64,000 nt of DNA from Empedobacter sedimenti (GTDB lineage Bacteria; Bacteroidota; Bacteroidia; Flavobacteriales; Weeksellaceae), in contig NZ_JASCQG010000002.1 in the NCBI RefSeq assembly GCF_030005555.1, forward strand, positions 124,001 to 188,000, given 5' to 3'. A model generated the notes under the pieces. The model was not told where the DNA came from and ran no database searches. It saw nothing but the letters and a program-made list of their open reading frames with translations. The position numbers and the translations under genes were made by a program. Positions 16,083 through 23,917 of this stretch are shown one piece after another. The first letter of the stretch is position 1; each line of letters starts with the position of its first letter.

Positions 16083-16967
16083 CTATTTTAAAATAAATTC
16101 TTTTATTACACTCTTAGATGTACCATCTACATCAACAACTTTTGTGTTTTTTGAGTACAAGAGAATGCCAGAATTGTGTAAAACTTGTTCTAAAGAAACC
16201 CAAACATTCATATCTTTTAGTGTATCATCTTTTTTCTTTGTTATGATTTTTTTGATATCATTTAAAAATTTTTCTTCATCAACATATTGATCCATTCTTA
16301 GCGAATAGGTTTCATCTTCTTCGTCATATTGATTTAGTTTATACGTTTGTTTTAACTGAATAGGTGTATTTGTAAATGGATTCGTATACTCTATTTCATT
16401 TATTATAGGCGTTGTTGTAAATTGATAACTATAGAATTGATGAAATTGATTTAAATCTTGCAACAAAAATGTATTAAAATATTCATCATTATCAATGAAT
16501 TGGAAAAAAAGTTTTTTTTCATTTTCACTTAAATTTAAATCCTTTGTTGCAATATTCATTAGTCTTGTATAGTACTTTTTTACTTCATCCTGGTTAGTGA
16601 TTTCCTGAATTGCTCCTAACTCATTTGTTTTATACAAGATTTTATAGTCGCCGAGATCTTTAAAATGTTCTTCAATAATTTTTATTATTTCAGGATTCTC
16701 AGTTGGCATATTAATTTTAGTTTTCCATTCCACTGTATAAGAATTTTCAGTAGAATCAATAATAGTTAATTTTAAATCATAACTAGTTGTTTTCCGATTG
16801 ATAGTATCATATCTTTTAAAATCGTATTTAGTTTCAGTAACCTCATATTCATATACAGCACCTTTATTCCAATATGGTATAACGTTTACAAGATTCTCGC
16901 CTTTGTTATATTGTGCTTTAGAAAAAGAAGAGATTAAAAGTAAAGTATAAAGTAAAAAATGTTTCAT
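16083..16967 (-). CDS. Secreted protein of unknown function
   Basis: This 294-residue protein has a clear signal peptide (MKHFLLYTLLLISSFSKAQ). The mature part is charged and rich in Lys, Tyr, Asn and Thr. It starts with a segment repeating YEYEVTETKYDF and SYTVEWKTKI, typical of beta-sheet periplasmic or surface proteins in this phylum. No enzyme motif is visible. It is transcribed alone from a box at 16985-16992. A product tied to the cell envelope is the most that can be said. Confidence 0.75.
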   Translation of the reverse strand: MKHFLLYTLLLISSFSKAQYNKGENLVNVIPYWNKGAVYEYEVTETKYDFKRYDTINRKTTSYDLKLTIIDSTENSYTVEWKTKINMPTENPEIIKIIEEHFKDLGDYKILYKTNELGAIQEITNQDEVKKYYTRLMNIATKDLNLSENEKKLFFQFIDNDEYFNTFLLQDLNQFHQFYSYQFTTTPIINEIEYTNPFTNTPIQLKQTYKLNQYDEEDETYSLRMDQYVDEEKFLNDIKKIITKKKDDTLKDMNVWVSLEQVLHNSGILLYSKNTKVVDVDGTSKSVIKEFILK

Positions 16968-16984
16968 TAAGTAGTGTTATTTTA

Positions 16985-16992
16985 CAAAAATA
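16985..16992 (-). promoter_or_regulatory. -7 box (TATTTTTG) for the 16083 gene
   Basis: TATTTTTG on the minus strand, 17 nt before the ATG at 16967. Confidence 0.5.
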
Positions 16993-17007
16993 TAGGATAA
17001 TTATAAA

Positions 17008-17040
17008 ACAAAAAAGAATTGATTACTCAATTCTCTTTTT
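17008..17040 (-). terminator. Terminator overlapping the 3' end of the ADP-ribosylglycohydrolase gene
   Basis: TCAATTC (17027-17033) pairs with GAATTGA (17016-17022), extended by A/T flanks, with a T-run on the minus strand. The stem includes the stop codon. Confidence 0.65.
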
Positions 17041-17977
17041 CATATTTTTCATTCAATCTATTCGCTAAATTTAAAATATCTTCTTTCCTTGCCAATTGAT
17101 TTATCCAATGTTCTGGAATAGTTTTTACGTCATAAAAAATACCCGCAATTCCACCTGCTATACATGCAATTGTATCCGTGTCTTCGCCAAGGTTTACAGC
17201 TTTTAGAATACATTCTTCGTATGTATTTGAGTGTAGTAAACACCAAATTGCAGCTTCTAAAGAATCAATAACATAACCAGAAGATTTGATTTCGTTTTCA
17301 GACAAGTCAAGTAGACTTCCGTTTAAAATTCTTTCAAAAAAGATTGATTCTGTTTGATATTCAGTATTTTCTTCTAAATATATTTTTAACCAAAAATTGG
17401 TATTTAAGTAGGCTTCTTCAATAGTTTCAGCTTCCAAAATATTCAATGCAAACTCAATATAATAGATACATGCTAATACCGAACGGCTGTGTGCATGCGT
17501 AATTGAAGAAACTTGTTTTACAATTTCGCAACGATCTTCAATCGATAAATCTTTTGCGTATACAGCCAATGGTAAAATACGCATTAACGATCCGTTACCA
17601 TTATCTCTTTCAGCTGTAGAACCCGCTTCTGTAGGATGTTTAACAACTCGTAAACGATTAATTGCTTTTCTAGTTGCAATTCCTACATCAAAAACTTCTC
17701 CGTCCGCAGTCCAATAACCTTCGTGCATCCATTTCTGAAAATTTTCAGCAATATCATTTACATCATATCCCTCTACCAACGATTCTGCTAAACAAAACAT
17801 CATCGAACTATCATCAGAAAAAGTACCAGCAGGTTTATCATAAGTTCCGAAACCCATAATATCTGTTACTGGATTTGTTTTTAAATGTTGCCTACTTTTA
17901 AACTCAACAGGGACTCCTAATGCATCACCAACAGAAGCACCAATCAGTATGTTTTTTGAAAAATTTTTACTACTCAT
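17027..17977 (-). CDS. ADP-ribosylglycohydrolase family protein (DraG/ARH type)
   Basis: Predicted to remove ADP-ribose from proteins or related conjugates using two divalent metal ions. The family blocks run in order: GASVGDALGVPVEFKSR (about 12-28), GTFSDDSSMMFCLAESL (about 51-67) with metal-binding Asp residues, GNGSLMRILPLAVYA (about 127-141), SITHAHSRSVLAC (about 157-169) and NLGEDTDTIACIAGGIAG with the second Asp pair. The 316-residue length is normal and there is no signal peptide. No ADP-ribosyltransferase gene is nearby, so the substrate is open. Confidence 0.92.
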   Translation of the reverse strand: MSSKNFSKNILIGASVGDALGVPVEFKSRQHLKTNPVTDIMGFGTYDKPAGTFSDDSSMMFCLAESLVEGYDVNDIAENFQKWMHEGYWTADGEVFDVGIATRKAINRLRVVKHPTEAGSTAERDNGNGSLMRILPLAVYAKDLSIEDRCEIVKQVSSITHAHSRSVLACIYYIEFALNILEAETIEEAYLNTNFWLKIYLEENTEYQTESIFFERILNGSLLDLSENEIKSSGYVIDSLEAAIWCLLHSNTYEECILKAVNLGEDTDTIACIAGGIAGIFYDVKTIPEHWINQLARKEDILNLANRLNEKYEKEN

Positions 17978-18189
17978 TAACCAATTTTTATGAGTTGAAA
18001 ATAATGTATTTGTTTGAATTATTTTATTTTATGTTTAAAAATTTTGGATAGATTGTCAGATTTTTTATTCATTTTGGAAAGAATTATGAAAAAATGTCAG
18101 CTTCAGATAAAAAACGAATATTTTACGTTAATGTATTATAGAATGGTCTTGATTTTGATTAAATTAGAATGAAAAATTTATAAATTATT

Positions 18190-19080
18190 ATGGCTTTTAT
18201 AGATTACTATACAATATTAGGTTTGCCAAAAACGGCAACACAAGAAGAAATAAAGAAAGCTTACCGAAAGTTAGCACGAAAATATCATCCTGATCTTAAT
18301 CCAAATAACGAAGAAGCTGCGCAAAAGTTCAAAGAATTGAACGAAGCGAACGAAGTTTTGAGCGATACTGAAAAACGTAAAAAATACGATAAGTATGGTG
18401 AAAACTGGCAACATGGTGAAGAGTACGAGAAAGCTCGTCAAAATCAGCAACAACAACATTCGTATTCAGATTTTGATGGAGCACAAGGTTTCGGAGATTT
18501 TGATGGTTATTCAGACTTTTTTGGATCTATGTTTGGACGAGAAGGGCGTAGTAGATCAACTGGTTATAAAGGACAAGATGTTAATGCAAGTTTAACGCTT
18601 AATTTGACTGATGTTTTAGTTGATCAAAAACAGACGTTAACTGTAAATGGTAAAAACATCAGAATAACAATTCCTGCCGGTGTAGAAGATGGACAAACGA
18701 TCAAAATAAAAGGGCATGGTGGTCAAGGTTACAACAATGGTCCTAATGGAGATTTATACATTACGTTTCATATCAATAATAACACAAAATTTGAGATAAA
18801 TGGAGCGGATTTATCTACAACAGTTGAAGTGGATTTGTACGATGCAATTCTAGGAGGAGAAGTTACAATTGAAACGCTTTCTGGTAAAGTAAAAGTTCCG
18901 ATTAAAGAAGGAACAGAGAATAATAAAAAGGTAAAATTGAAAGGAAAAGGTTTACCAATTTATAAAAAAGCAGAGCAGTTTGGAGATTTTTATGTCACAT
19001 TTTTAATTAAAGTTCCAACCAACTTATCTGCCGAAGAAAAAGAATTGTTTGAAAAATTACGTTCAATTAAAAAAGCTTAA
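18190..19080 (+). CDS. CbpA-type DnaJ co-chaperone
   Basis: Hsp70 co-chaperone without the zinc-finger domain of true DnaJ. The J domain (1-70) has the HPD motif in [10 protein letters not shown] (about 33-42). A Gly/Phe/Asp-rich linker (about 85-115) and two C-terminal substrate-binding domains follow ([20 protein letters not shown] and [19 protein letters not shown], with KGHGGQGYN). The 296-residue length fits CbpA. The cbpM-like gene begins 3 bp after its stop, the classic CbpA-CbpM pairing. No heat-shock or CIRCE element was seen upstream. Confidence 0.93.
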   Translation: MAFIDYYTILGLPKTATQEEIKKAYRKLARKYHPDLNPNNEEAAQKFKELNEANEVLSDTEKRKKYDKYGENWQHGEEYEKARQNQQQQHSYSDFDGAQGFGDFDGYSDFFGSMFGREGRSRSTGYKGQDVNASLTLNLTDVLVDQKQTLTVNGKNIRITIPAGVEDGQTIKIKGHGGQGYNNGPNGDLYITFHINNNTKFEINGADLSTTVEVDLYDAILGGEVTIETLSGKVKVPIKEGTENNKKVKLKGKGLPIYKKAEQFGDFYVTFLIKVPTNLSAEEKELFEKLRSIKKA

Positions 19081-19083
19081 ACC

Positions 19084-19341
19084 ATGAAAAATATAACGAT
19101 ATCAGTTGTTCAGTTTAGTCAATATCATCAGATTGAACCTCAGTTTGTACTAGATTTATATCAAAACGGATTAGTTGTTTTACACGAACGTAATCAAGAA
19201 TTTTTCATCGAAGAAGATGATTTAACAAATGTAGAACGTTACATCAAATTTCATTACGAATTAGGTGTAAACCTTGAAGGATTAGAAGTGATTAGTCATC
19301 TTTTGAAACAGATTGAAGTATTACAAAAACAAATTAAATAA
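19084..19341 (+). CDS. CbpM-like chaperone modulator (MerR-type HTH fold)
   Basis: This 85-residue protein follows the DnaJ-like gene by 3 bp. ISVVQFSQYHQIEPQFVLDL and the FFIEEDDLTNVERYIKFHYE segment match the MerR-like winged-helix of CbpM, which binds the J domain of CbpA and dampens its activity. No DNA-binding role is expected. The C-terminal helix (VISHLLKQIEVLQKQIK) is coiled-coil-like. A strong hairpin follows at 19354-19381. Confidence 0.85.
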   Translation: MKNITISVVQFSQYHQIEPQFVLDLYQNGLVVLHERNQEFFIEEDDLTNVERYIKFHYELGVNLEGLEVISHLLKQIEVLQKQIK

Positions 19342-19353
19342 TCAAAACCAAAA

Positions 19354-19390
19354 CAACCTTTGCACTAAACTGCAAAGGTTGTCTTATTTT
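19354..19390 (+). terminator. Terminator after cbpM-like gene, overlapping the rlmF promoter
   Basis: CAACCTTTGCA (19354-19364) pairs perfectly with TGCAAAGGTTG (19371-19381) over a 6-nt loop, followed by TCTTATTTTT. That T-rich tail is also the -7 box TATTTTTG of rlmF. Confidence 0.8.
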
Positions 19391-19392
19391 TG
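19385..19392 (+). promoter_or_regulatory. -7 box (TATTTTTG) for rlmF
   Basis: It lies 16 nt before the ATG at 19409. A TTTG at 19359-19362 is 22 nt upstream and could serve as the -33 element. It supports the start at 19409 over any further upstream. Confidence 0.6.
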
Positions 19393-19408
19393 CACAAATA
19401 TTTTTCCA

Positions 19409-20323
19409 ATGAGTACTCCTGAAAAGAAGACCAATATCAAAAAATTACATTCGCGTAATCGTCATTTGGCGCCCTATAATTTCGAAAAATTGTGTGCGAT
19501 TTATCCACCACTTTCTAAATATATTAAACCAAATAGAGAGAACGAACCAACGATCACTTTTTCTGATCGCGAAGCTGTAAAAGCTTTAAACAAAGCTTTA
19601 TTAAAAACCTATTATGATATTGATTATTGGGAGTTGCCAAAGGATAATTTATGTCCTCCGATTCCTGGTCGTGCTGATTATATCCATTATGCTGCTGATT
19701 TGTTAGGCGAAAAATTTGATGGTGTAATTCCTCGTGGAAAAGATGTAAAAGTCTTAGACATTGGCGTTGGAGCAAATTGTATTTATCCAATTGTAGGAAA
19801 TTATGAATACGATTGGAATTTCGTTGGAGCTGAGTTAGATTATGAATCGCACAAAAATGCAGAAGAAATTGTGCGTAAAAATGCGAGATTACGTAATAAA
19901 GTAGAGATCAGAATGCAGTTTAATCCAAATAATATTTTCAAAAATATCATTAAACAAGGAGAAAAATTTGACATCACGATTTGTAATCCACCATTCTTTA
20001 AATCGAATCAAGAAGTGATGGAACAAACGATGCGTAAATTAAGAAATCTGGGTCAAAAATCGGATCAAAAACCGATTCAGAATTTTGGTGGAAATAATTC
20101 AGAGCTTTGGTGTAGAGGTGGAGAACGTTTGTTTATCACAAAAATGATCAAAGAAAGTGTTGAATTTAAACATCAAGTAAAATGGTTTACAACATTAGTT
20201 TCTCGTAAAGAAAATCTTCGCATTCTTGAAAGCGTTTTGAAACGTGAAAAAGTAAGAGAATACAAAATAATAAATATGCAACAAGGAAACAAAGTTTCAC
20301 GTTTGCTAGTATGGCGTTTTTAA
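19409..20323 (+). CDS. rlmF: 23S rRNA (adenine(1618)-N(6))-methyltransferase
   Basis: SAM-dependent methylation of A1618 in 23S rRNA. Signatures are NIKKLHSRNRHLAPYNFEKL at the N-terminus, the SAM loop VKVLDIGVGANCIYPIVG (about 113-130), and the catalytic NPPFF (about 193-197). It is 304 residues long from this ATG, matching the family. A longer frame from 19313 would read through the terminator and promoter, so it is rejected. It is the first and only gene of its unit. Confidence 0.95.
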   Translation: MSTPEKKTNIKKLHSRNRHLAPYNFEKLCAIYPPLSKYIKPNRENEPTITFSDREAVKALNKALLKTYYDIDYWELPKDNLCPPIPGRADYIHYAADLLGEKFDGVIPRGKDVKVLDIGVGANCIYPIVGNYEYDWNFVGAELDYESHKNAEEIVRKNARLRNKVEIRMQFNPNNIFKNIIKQGEKFDITICNPPFFKSNQEVMEQTMRKLRNLGQKSDQKPIQNFGGNNSELWCRGGERLFITKMIKESVEFKHQVKWFTTLVSRKENLRILESVLKREKVREYKIINMQQGNKVSRLLVWRF

Positions 20324-20437
20324 ACGATTGTAAGTAAGATTTGTAAATGAGTTATTTAAAATTATTCCAAATTTTTAAGGAGTAATTTTTGGGATTAATT
20401 ATTGTTTTACCTTGGGTATAATAAAAAAAGACTCAAT

Positions 20438-20953
20438 ATGAAATCGAAAAGAATTATAGCATCGTTAGGTGTAGTTGCATTATTATTTAGCATTTTTTCA
20501 TTTACAACTTCTCATAAAATTGATTTGGGAAAAGAAGTTTCTGCATCTGAATGGAAAAATTTAAAAGTTTTACCGCAAAATATCTCGGAAGATAGTCTGA
20601 AAGGTTTGATGAGAGGATATAATGATGCATTAGGAGTGAAATGTAATTTCTGTCACGCAAATAATCCTGAAACAAAGAAGATGGATTTTGCAAGTGATGC
20701 AAAAAAAGAGAAAGAATTTGCACGACACATGATTGTAATGACACGTGATATAAATGCGAAAAATTTCAACTGGGAAAATGCCAAAAATCCTGAACAAATA
20801 AATGTTGTAACATGTGTTATGTGTCACAGAGGAAACGAAAGTCCAACAAAATCTTTGGTTAAACCTGTTGATGTAGAATTGAAAAGTGTAAAAGACGTTG
20901 CAAAAGATAAATTAGTTCCAGCGACTGGTTCGGCGATAGTTGAGAAAAAATAA
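20438..20953 (+). CDS. Secreted c-type cytochrome with two haem sites
   Basis: An N-terminal signal/anchor (MKSKRIIASLGVVALLFSIFS) precedes a mature domain with two CxxCH haem sites, CNFCH (about 68-72) and CVMCH (about 128-132), spaced by a helical region. The layout matches the small cytochromes of the photosynthetic-reaction-centre cytochrome c family that occur in non-phototrophic Bacteroidota. The role may be electron transfer at the outer face of the inner membrane. The partner is not in the window. The ATG at 20438 starts the signal peptide directly; an upstream in-frame start at 20402 is less likely. Confidence 0.88.
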   Translation: MKSKRIIASLGVVALLFSIFSFTTSHKIDLGKEVSASEWKNLKVLPQNISEDSLKGLMRGYNDALGVKCNFCHANNPETKKMDFASDAKKEKEFARHMIVMTRDINAKNFNWENAKNPEQINVVTCVMCHRGNESPTKSLVKPVDVELKSVKDVAKDKLVPATGSAIVEKK

Positions 20954-20964
20954 AGATTACAAAT

Positions 20965-20998
20965 AAAACCTCTATTGTAAAATGGAGGTTTTATTTTA
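20965..20998 (+). terminator. Terminator after the cytochrome gene
   Basis: AAAACCTC (20965-20972) and GAGGTTTT (20985-20992), extended inward by two pairs, followed by a T-rich tail. Confidence 0.75.
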
Positions 20999-21108
20999 AG
21001 AAATATATTCAACACATTTGATTTTTCTTGAAGAAGTTTTATTTTAGTGCGAGTATATAGTTATTTCTTAGAAATCTATATTGTACAAAAATCCATTAGA
21101 ATACAAGA

Positions 21109-21669
21109 ATGAAAGAAAAAATTGTAAGTTATAGTTTGAAATTTATCAAAGATATAATTCCTGTAATTGCGGGAATTTTAATCGCACTTTTTATTGATAA
21201 TTGGAATTCTTCACGAAAAGATAAAATGTATATTGATCAAGTGTTTATAACAATCAATAATGAATTAAAAGATACTAAAACGGCGATTGATGAAAATATT
21301 CCGAAACAAGAAGCTTTGATTGATGCATTTGAAAAAGAATCGGATAATCCAAATATGAAAGTTATGAATGTTGTAATGAATTCTAAAGGAATATTTATGC
21401 CTCAAATAAAGCTTAATGCATGGAAATCGGTTTCCAATACCAAAATTGATTTAATAGAGTATAAAAAAATAAATGCACTTTCTAATATTGAAGATTTAAA
21501 AACAATATTGAATAATAAAGTTGATTTTTTGATGAGTTTTTTATATAACAATATAAATGCAACAGATAGAAATACGAAACAAACATTTAAAATGATTCTT
21601 CAAGATATTCTTCAAACCGAAATTACATTGCAAAAATATATAGACTCGTATCAAAAGAGTTTAAGATAA
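21109..21669 (+). CDS. Membrane-anchored protein of unknown function
   Basis: These 186 residues have one membrane segment near the N-terminus (IKDIIPVIAGILIALFIDNW, about 14-33). A long charged helical part follows, probably facing the periplasm. The IGILIALxIDNWN-type motif recurs in small Bacteroidota membrane proteins of unknown role. No catalytic residues are evident. It is transcribed alone, with its own terminator. Confidence 0.65.
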   Translation: MKEKIVSYSLKFIKDIIPVIAGILIALFIDNWNSSRKDKMYIDQVFITINNELKDTKTAIDENIPKQEALIDAFEKESDNPNMKVMNVVMNSKGIFMPQIKLNAWKSVSNTKIDLIEYKKINALSNIEDLKTILNNKVDFLMSFLYNNINATDRNTKQTFKMILQDILQTEITLQKYIDSYQKSLR

Positions 21670-21680
21670 ATTAAAGAATA

Positions 21681-21711
21681 AAAAAACTCCAATGTAAAAT
21701 GGAGTTTTTTT
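21681..21711 (+). terminator. Terminator after the 21109 gene
   Basis: AAAAAACTCC (21681-21690) pairs with GGAGTTTTTT (21701-21710), a 10-bp stem with a T-tail. Confidence 0.85.
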
Positions 21712-21735
21712 ATTTCCAAAATTCAATAAATCGTA

Positions 21736-21743
21736 TAACTTTG
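21736..21743 (+). promoter_or_regulatory. -7 box (TAACTTTG) for mtgA
   Basis: It lies 23 nt before the ATG at 21767. No clear -33 TTTG was found. Confidence 0.5.
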
Positions 21744-21766
21744 CTTTCATAATTTAAAGAAATAAG

Positions 21767-22438
21767 ATGTTTAAATCTATTCGTAAGGTTCTACTTTATC
21801 TTTTTGTAGCTCATCTAGTATACATTGTTGCATTAAAATGGATTAATCCTCCATTTACAATAACACAAGTTCAACAAGGGTTTGAACAAGGAAAATTTAA
21901 ACGAGATTATATTGCCTATGATGAAATGGGACGAAATATAAAATTGGCTGTAATTGGTTCCGAAGATCAAAAATTTCCTGTTCATAACGGATTTGATATG
22001 GACGGAATACAAGAAGCAATCGAAAAAAATAAAGAAGGTAAAAAACTTCGTGGAGGTTCTACGATTTCTCAACAAGTAGCAAAAAATGTGTTTTTGTGGC
22101 AAGGTAGATCTTGGTTGAGAAAAGGATTAGAAGTTTATTTTACGTTTATGATCGAAAAAATTTGGGGTAAAGAGCGAATTTTAGAAATGTACTTGAATAC
22201 ATCAGAAATGGGAATTGGTGTTTTTGGTGTTGAAGCAGCGTCAGAATATTATTTTAATAAACCTGCTAAAGATTTAACCAAAAATGAAGCGGCTCGAATT
22301 GCAGCAGCTTTGCCATTACCACGAAAATATAATGTAAATCCGCCTTCATCTTTTATCAGCAGACGTGCCAGTCATATCGAGCGACAAATGCGAAATATAC
22401 AAGGAAGGGCTGATTTGGAAAAAGTTTTAGGGAAATAA
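21767..22438 (+). CDS. mtgA: Monofunctional biosynthetic peptidoglycan transglycosylase
   Basis: It polymerises lipid II into glycan strands at the inner membrane, without a transpeptidase domain. One N-terminal membrane helix (about 4-26) precedes the GT51 fold. Motifs are VIGSEDQKFPVHNGFD with the catalytic Glu, KKLRGGSTISQQVAKN, RSWLRKGLEVYFTFMIEKIW and RILEMYLNTSEMG. The length of 223 is typical. It has its own promoter box. Confidence 0.96.
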   Translation: MFKSIRKVLLYLFVAHLVYIVALKWINPPFTITQVQQGFEQGKFKRDYIAYDEMGRNIKLAVIGSEDQKFPVHNGFDMDGIQEAIEKNKEGKKLRGGSTISQQVAKNVFLWQGRSWLRKGLEVYFTFMIEKIWGKERILEMYLNTSEMGIGVFGVEAASEYYFNKPAKDLTKNEAARIAAALPLPRKYNVNPPSSFISRRASHIERQMRNIQGRADLEKVLGK

Positions 22439-22474
22439 AATAGAAAAGAGAAGTTAATAAGCTTTTTTATTTTA

Positions 22475-22957
22475 TCATTCTCTCCAATTAATTTTAACCG
22501 CAGAAATTTTATCCAATTCCAATCGAGTTTCAGGAAGTAAACTGAAATCGTTTTTCATATAAAAAGACAATGGAGAACGATAAGGCTCTCCATTCGCTTT
22601 TGTATCTTTATCGTGGTCGATTACCCAACCATTTAGTTCTGTCGAAAATGTTTTCAATCGATTAAGAATTTTACGTCCCAAACCAATTTGATGTAATTCC
22701 CTATCAACAATTATTGCAAACCATTTTTCATAATCTCTTTCAAAAATCACCGCCCAAGCTTGCATTTGATTGTTTTCATCTACAGCAAAAAAATGTTTCG
22801 CGTCAATCAAACTATTCAGGTAATTTTCGGCATCATTCAAACTCTCAAAAGCCAAATTAATAGGATATTCATTGTTCCAAATTTTAAAAATATAATCTTT
22901 ATGAATTTGGTTTAATGTTGTAAACGAATAGATTTCGAATGAGTTAAGTTTAGACAT
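22475..22957 (-). CDS. GNAT family N-acetyltransferase
   Basis: This 160-residue single-domain protein has acetyl-CoA loop DRELHQIGLGRKILNRL (about 106-122), preceded by a beta strand AWAVIFERDYEKWFAIIVDR. The acceptor cannot be deduced. There is no signal peptide. The 35-bp gap to the upstream GDPD gene on the same strand could allow co-transcription. Confidence 0.85.
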   Translation of the reverse strand: MSKLNSFEIYSFTTLNQIHKDYIFKIWNNEYPINLAFESLNDAENYLNSLIDAKHFFAVDENNQMQAWAVIFERDYEKWFAIIVDRELHQIGLGRKILNRLKTFSTELNGWVIDHDKDTKANGEPYRSPLSFYMKNDFSLLPETRLELDKISAVKINWRE

Positions 22958-22991
22958 GAAATGATTTCTTATTCCGCTAAATATACTAAAA

Positions 22992-23747
22992 TTATTTAGT
23001 CAAAATTTCTTTTAAAATCAAAGGTTTGTCGGTTGTAATATAATCTACTTTTAAGTCTATCATTTCTTGCATTACTTTAGGTTCGTTAACTGTCCAAACA
23101 TTAACCAATAAACCCAAATCTTTTGCTTCTTTTACCCAAGTTGGGTTTTTCTGAAAAACTTTATAATTATAGTCAATTCCATTCCAATTTTTCGCTTTTA
23201 CTTCTTTAGGAGACAAATCACCGTTCAAATAAGAAACATGTAATTTTGGTGATAATTTTTTAAATTCATCACAAATATTTTGGCTAAAAGAAATGATTTC
23301 TACTTGTTTTTCAACTTTATGTTTTTTGATGATTTCGATTGCTTTTTTTACTGCACGATCTTCGTTTGCTTTTGATGAATGAGGTTTTAATTCGAAAATT
23401 AATTTGAAATTTTTATTCTTTTTTCCTTGTTCAAAATATTCTTCCAAAGTTGGCATATTTTCGTTGTTTGCCAATTTTAAGGTTTTCAAAAGAGAAGAAT
23501 TTGTCGTTTCAATAGTATGACCTTGGTAATGATCATCATGATTTACCATCAAAACATCGTCAGCGCTAATCAAAACATCAAATTCAGAACCATAAGCATT
23601 AATATCTTGAGCAGATTTTAAAGATTTGACCGAGTTTTTCGCATTATTTTCGGTGTCCCAATAACCGCGATGAGCAATAATTTTTTGAGCATTTGCCATA
23701 TTTGTAAGCATAAAGGTTGTTAAGGCAGTAAATATAAATTTTTTCAT
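22992..23747 (-). CDS. Glycerophosphodiester phosphodiesterase
   Basis: Secreted enzyme that splits glycerophosphodiesters into sn-glycerol-3-phosphate and an alcohol. A signal peptide (MKKFIFTALTTFMLTNMANA) is followed by IIAHRGYWDTENNAKNS (about 23-39) with the catalytic His. The metal-binding SEFDVLISADD and MVNHDDHYQ, and the C-terminal VNVWTVNEPKVMQEM and YITTDKP, complete the TIM-barrel family pattern. The length of 251 is typical. Probably periplasmic or lipid-remodelling. Confidence 0.94.
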   Translation of the reverse strand: MKKFIFTALTTFMLTNMANAQKIIAHRGYWDTENNAKNSVKSLKSAQDINAYGSEFDVLISADDVLMVNHDDHYQGHTIETTNSSLLKTLKLANNENMPTLEEYFEQGKKNKNFKLIFELKPHSSKANEDRAVKKAIEIIKKHKVEKQVEIISFSQNICDEFKKLSPKLHVSYLNGDLSPKEVKAKNWNGIDYNYKVFQKNPTWVKEAKDLGLLVNVWTVNEPKVMQEMIDLKVDYITTDKPLILKEILTK

Positions 23748-23893
23748 GATGAATTATTTTTTTCGGAGTAAAATTATTTTGTTTAGAGGATTTGGAGGTT
23801 ACCTAAAGATTAAGAAGTCAAAAAATCATCAAAATCTGTCGAAAAGCAGTAAATTTTGGATCGAATAAAATTGCGATTCAGACGAATTTCCCT

Positions 23894-23901
23894 TAATTTT
23901 G
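23894..23901 (+). promoter_or_regulatory. -7 box (TAATTTTG) for guaA
   Basis: It lies 16 nt before the guaA ATG at 23918. The short leader contains GACAAACAC, similar to the CAAAC-rich leaders of other purine genes. Confidence 0.6.
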
Positions 23902-23917
23902 CACAAAGACAAACACA

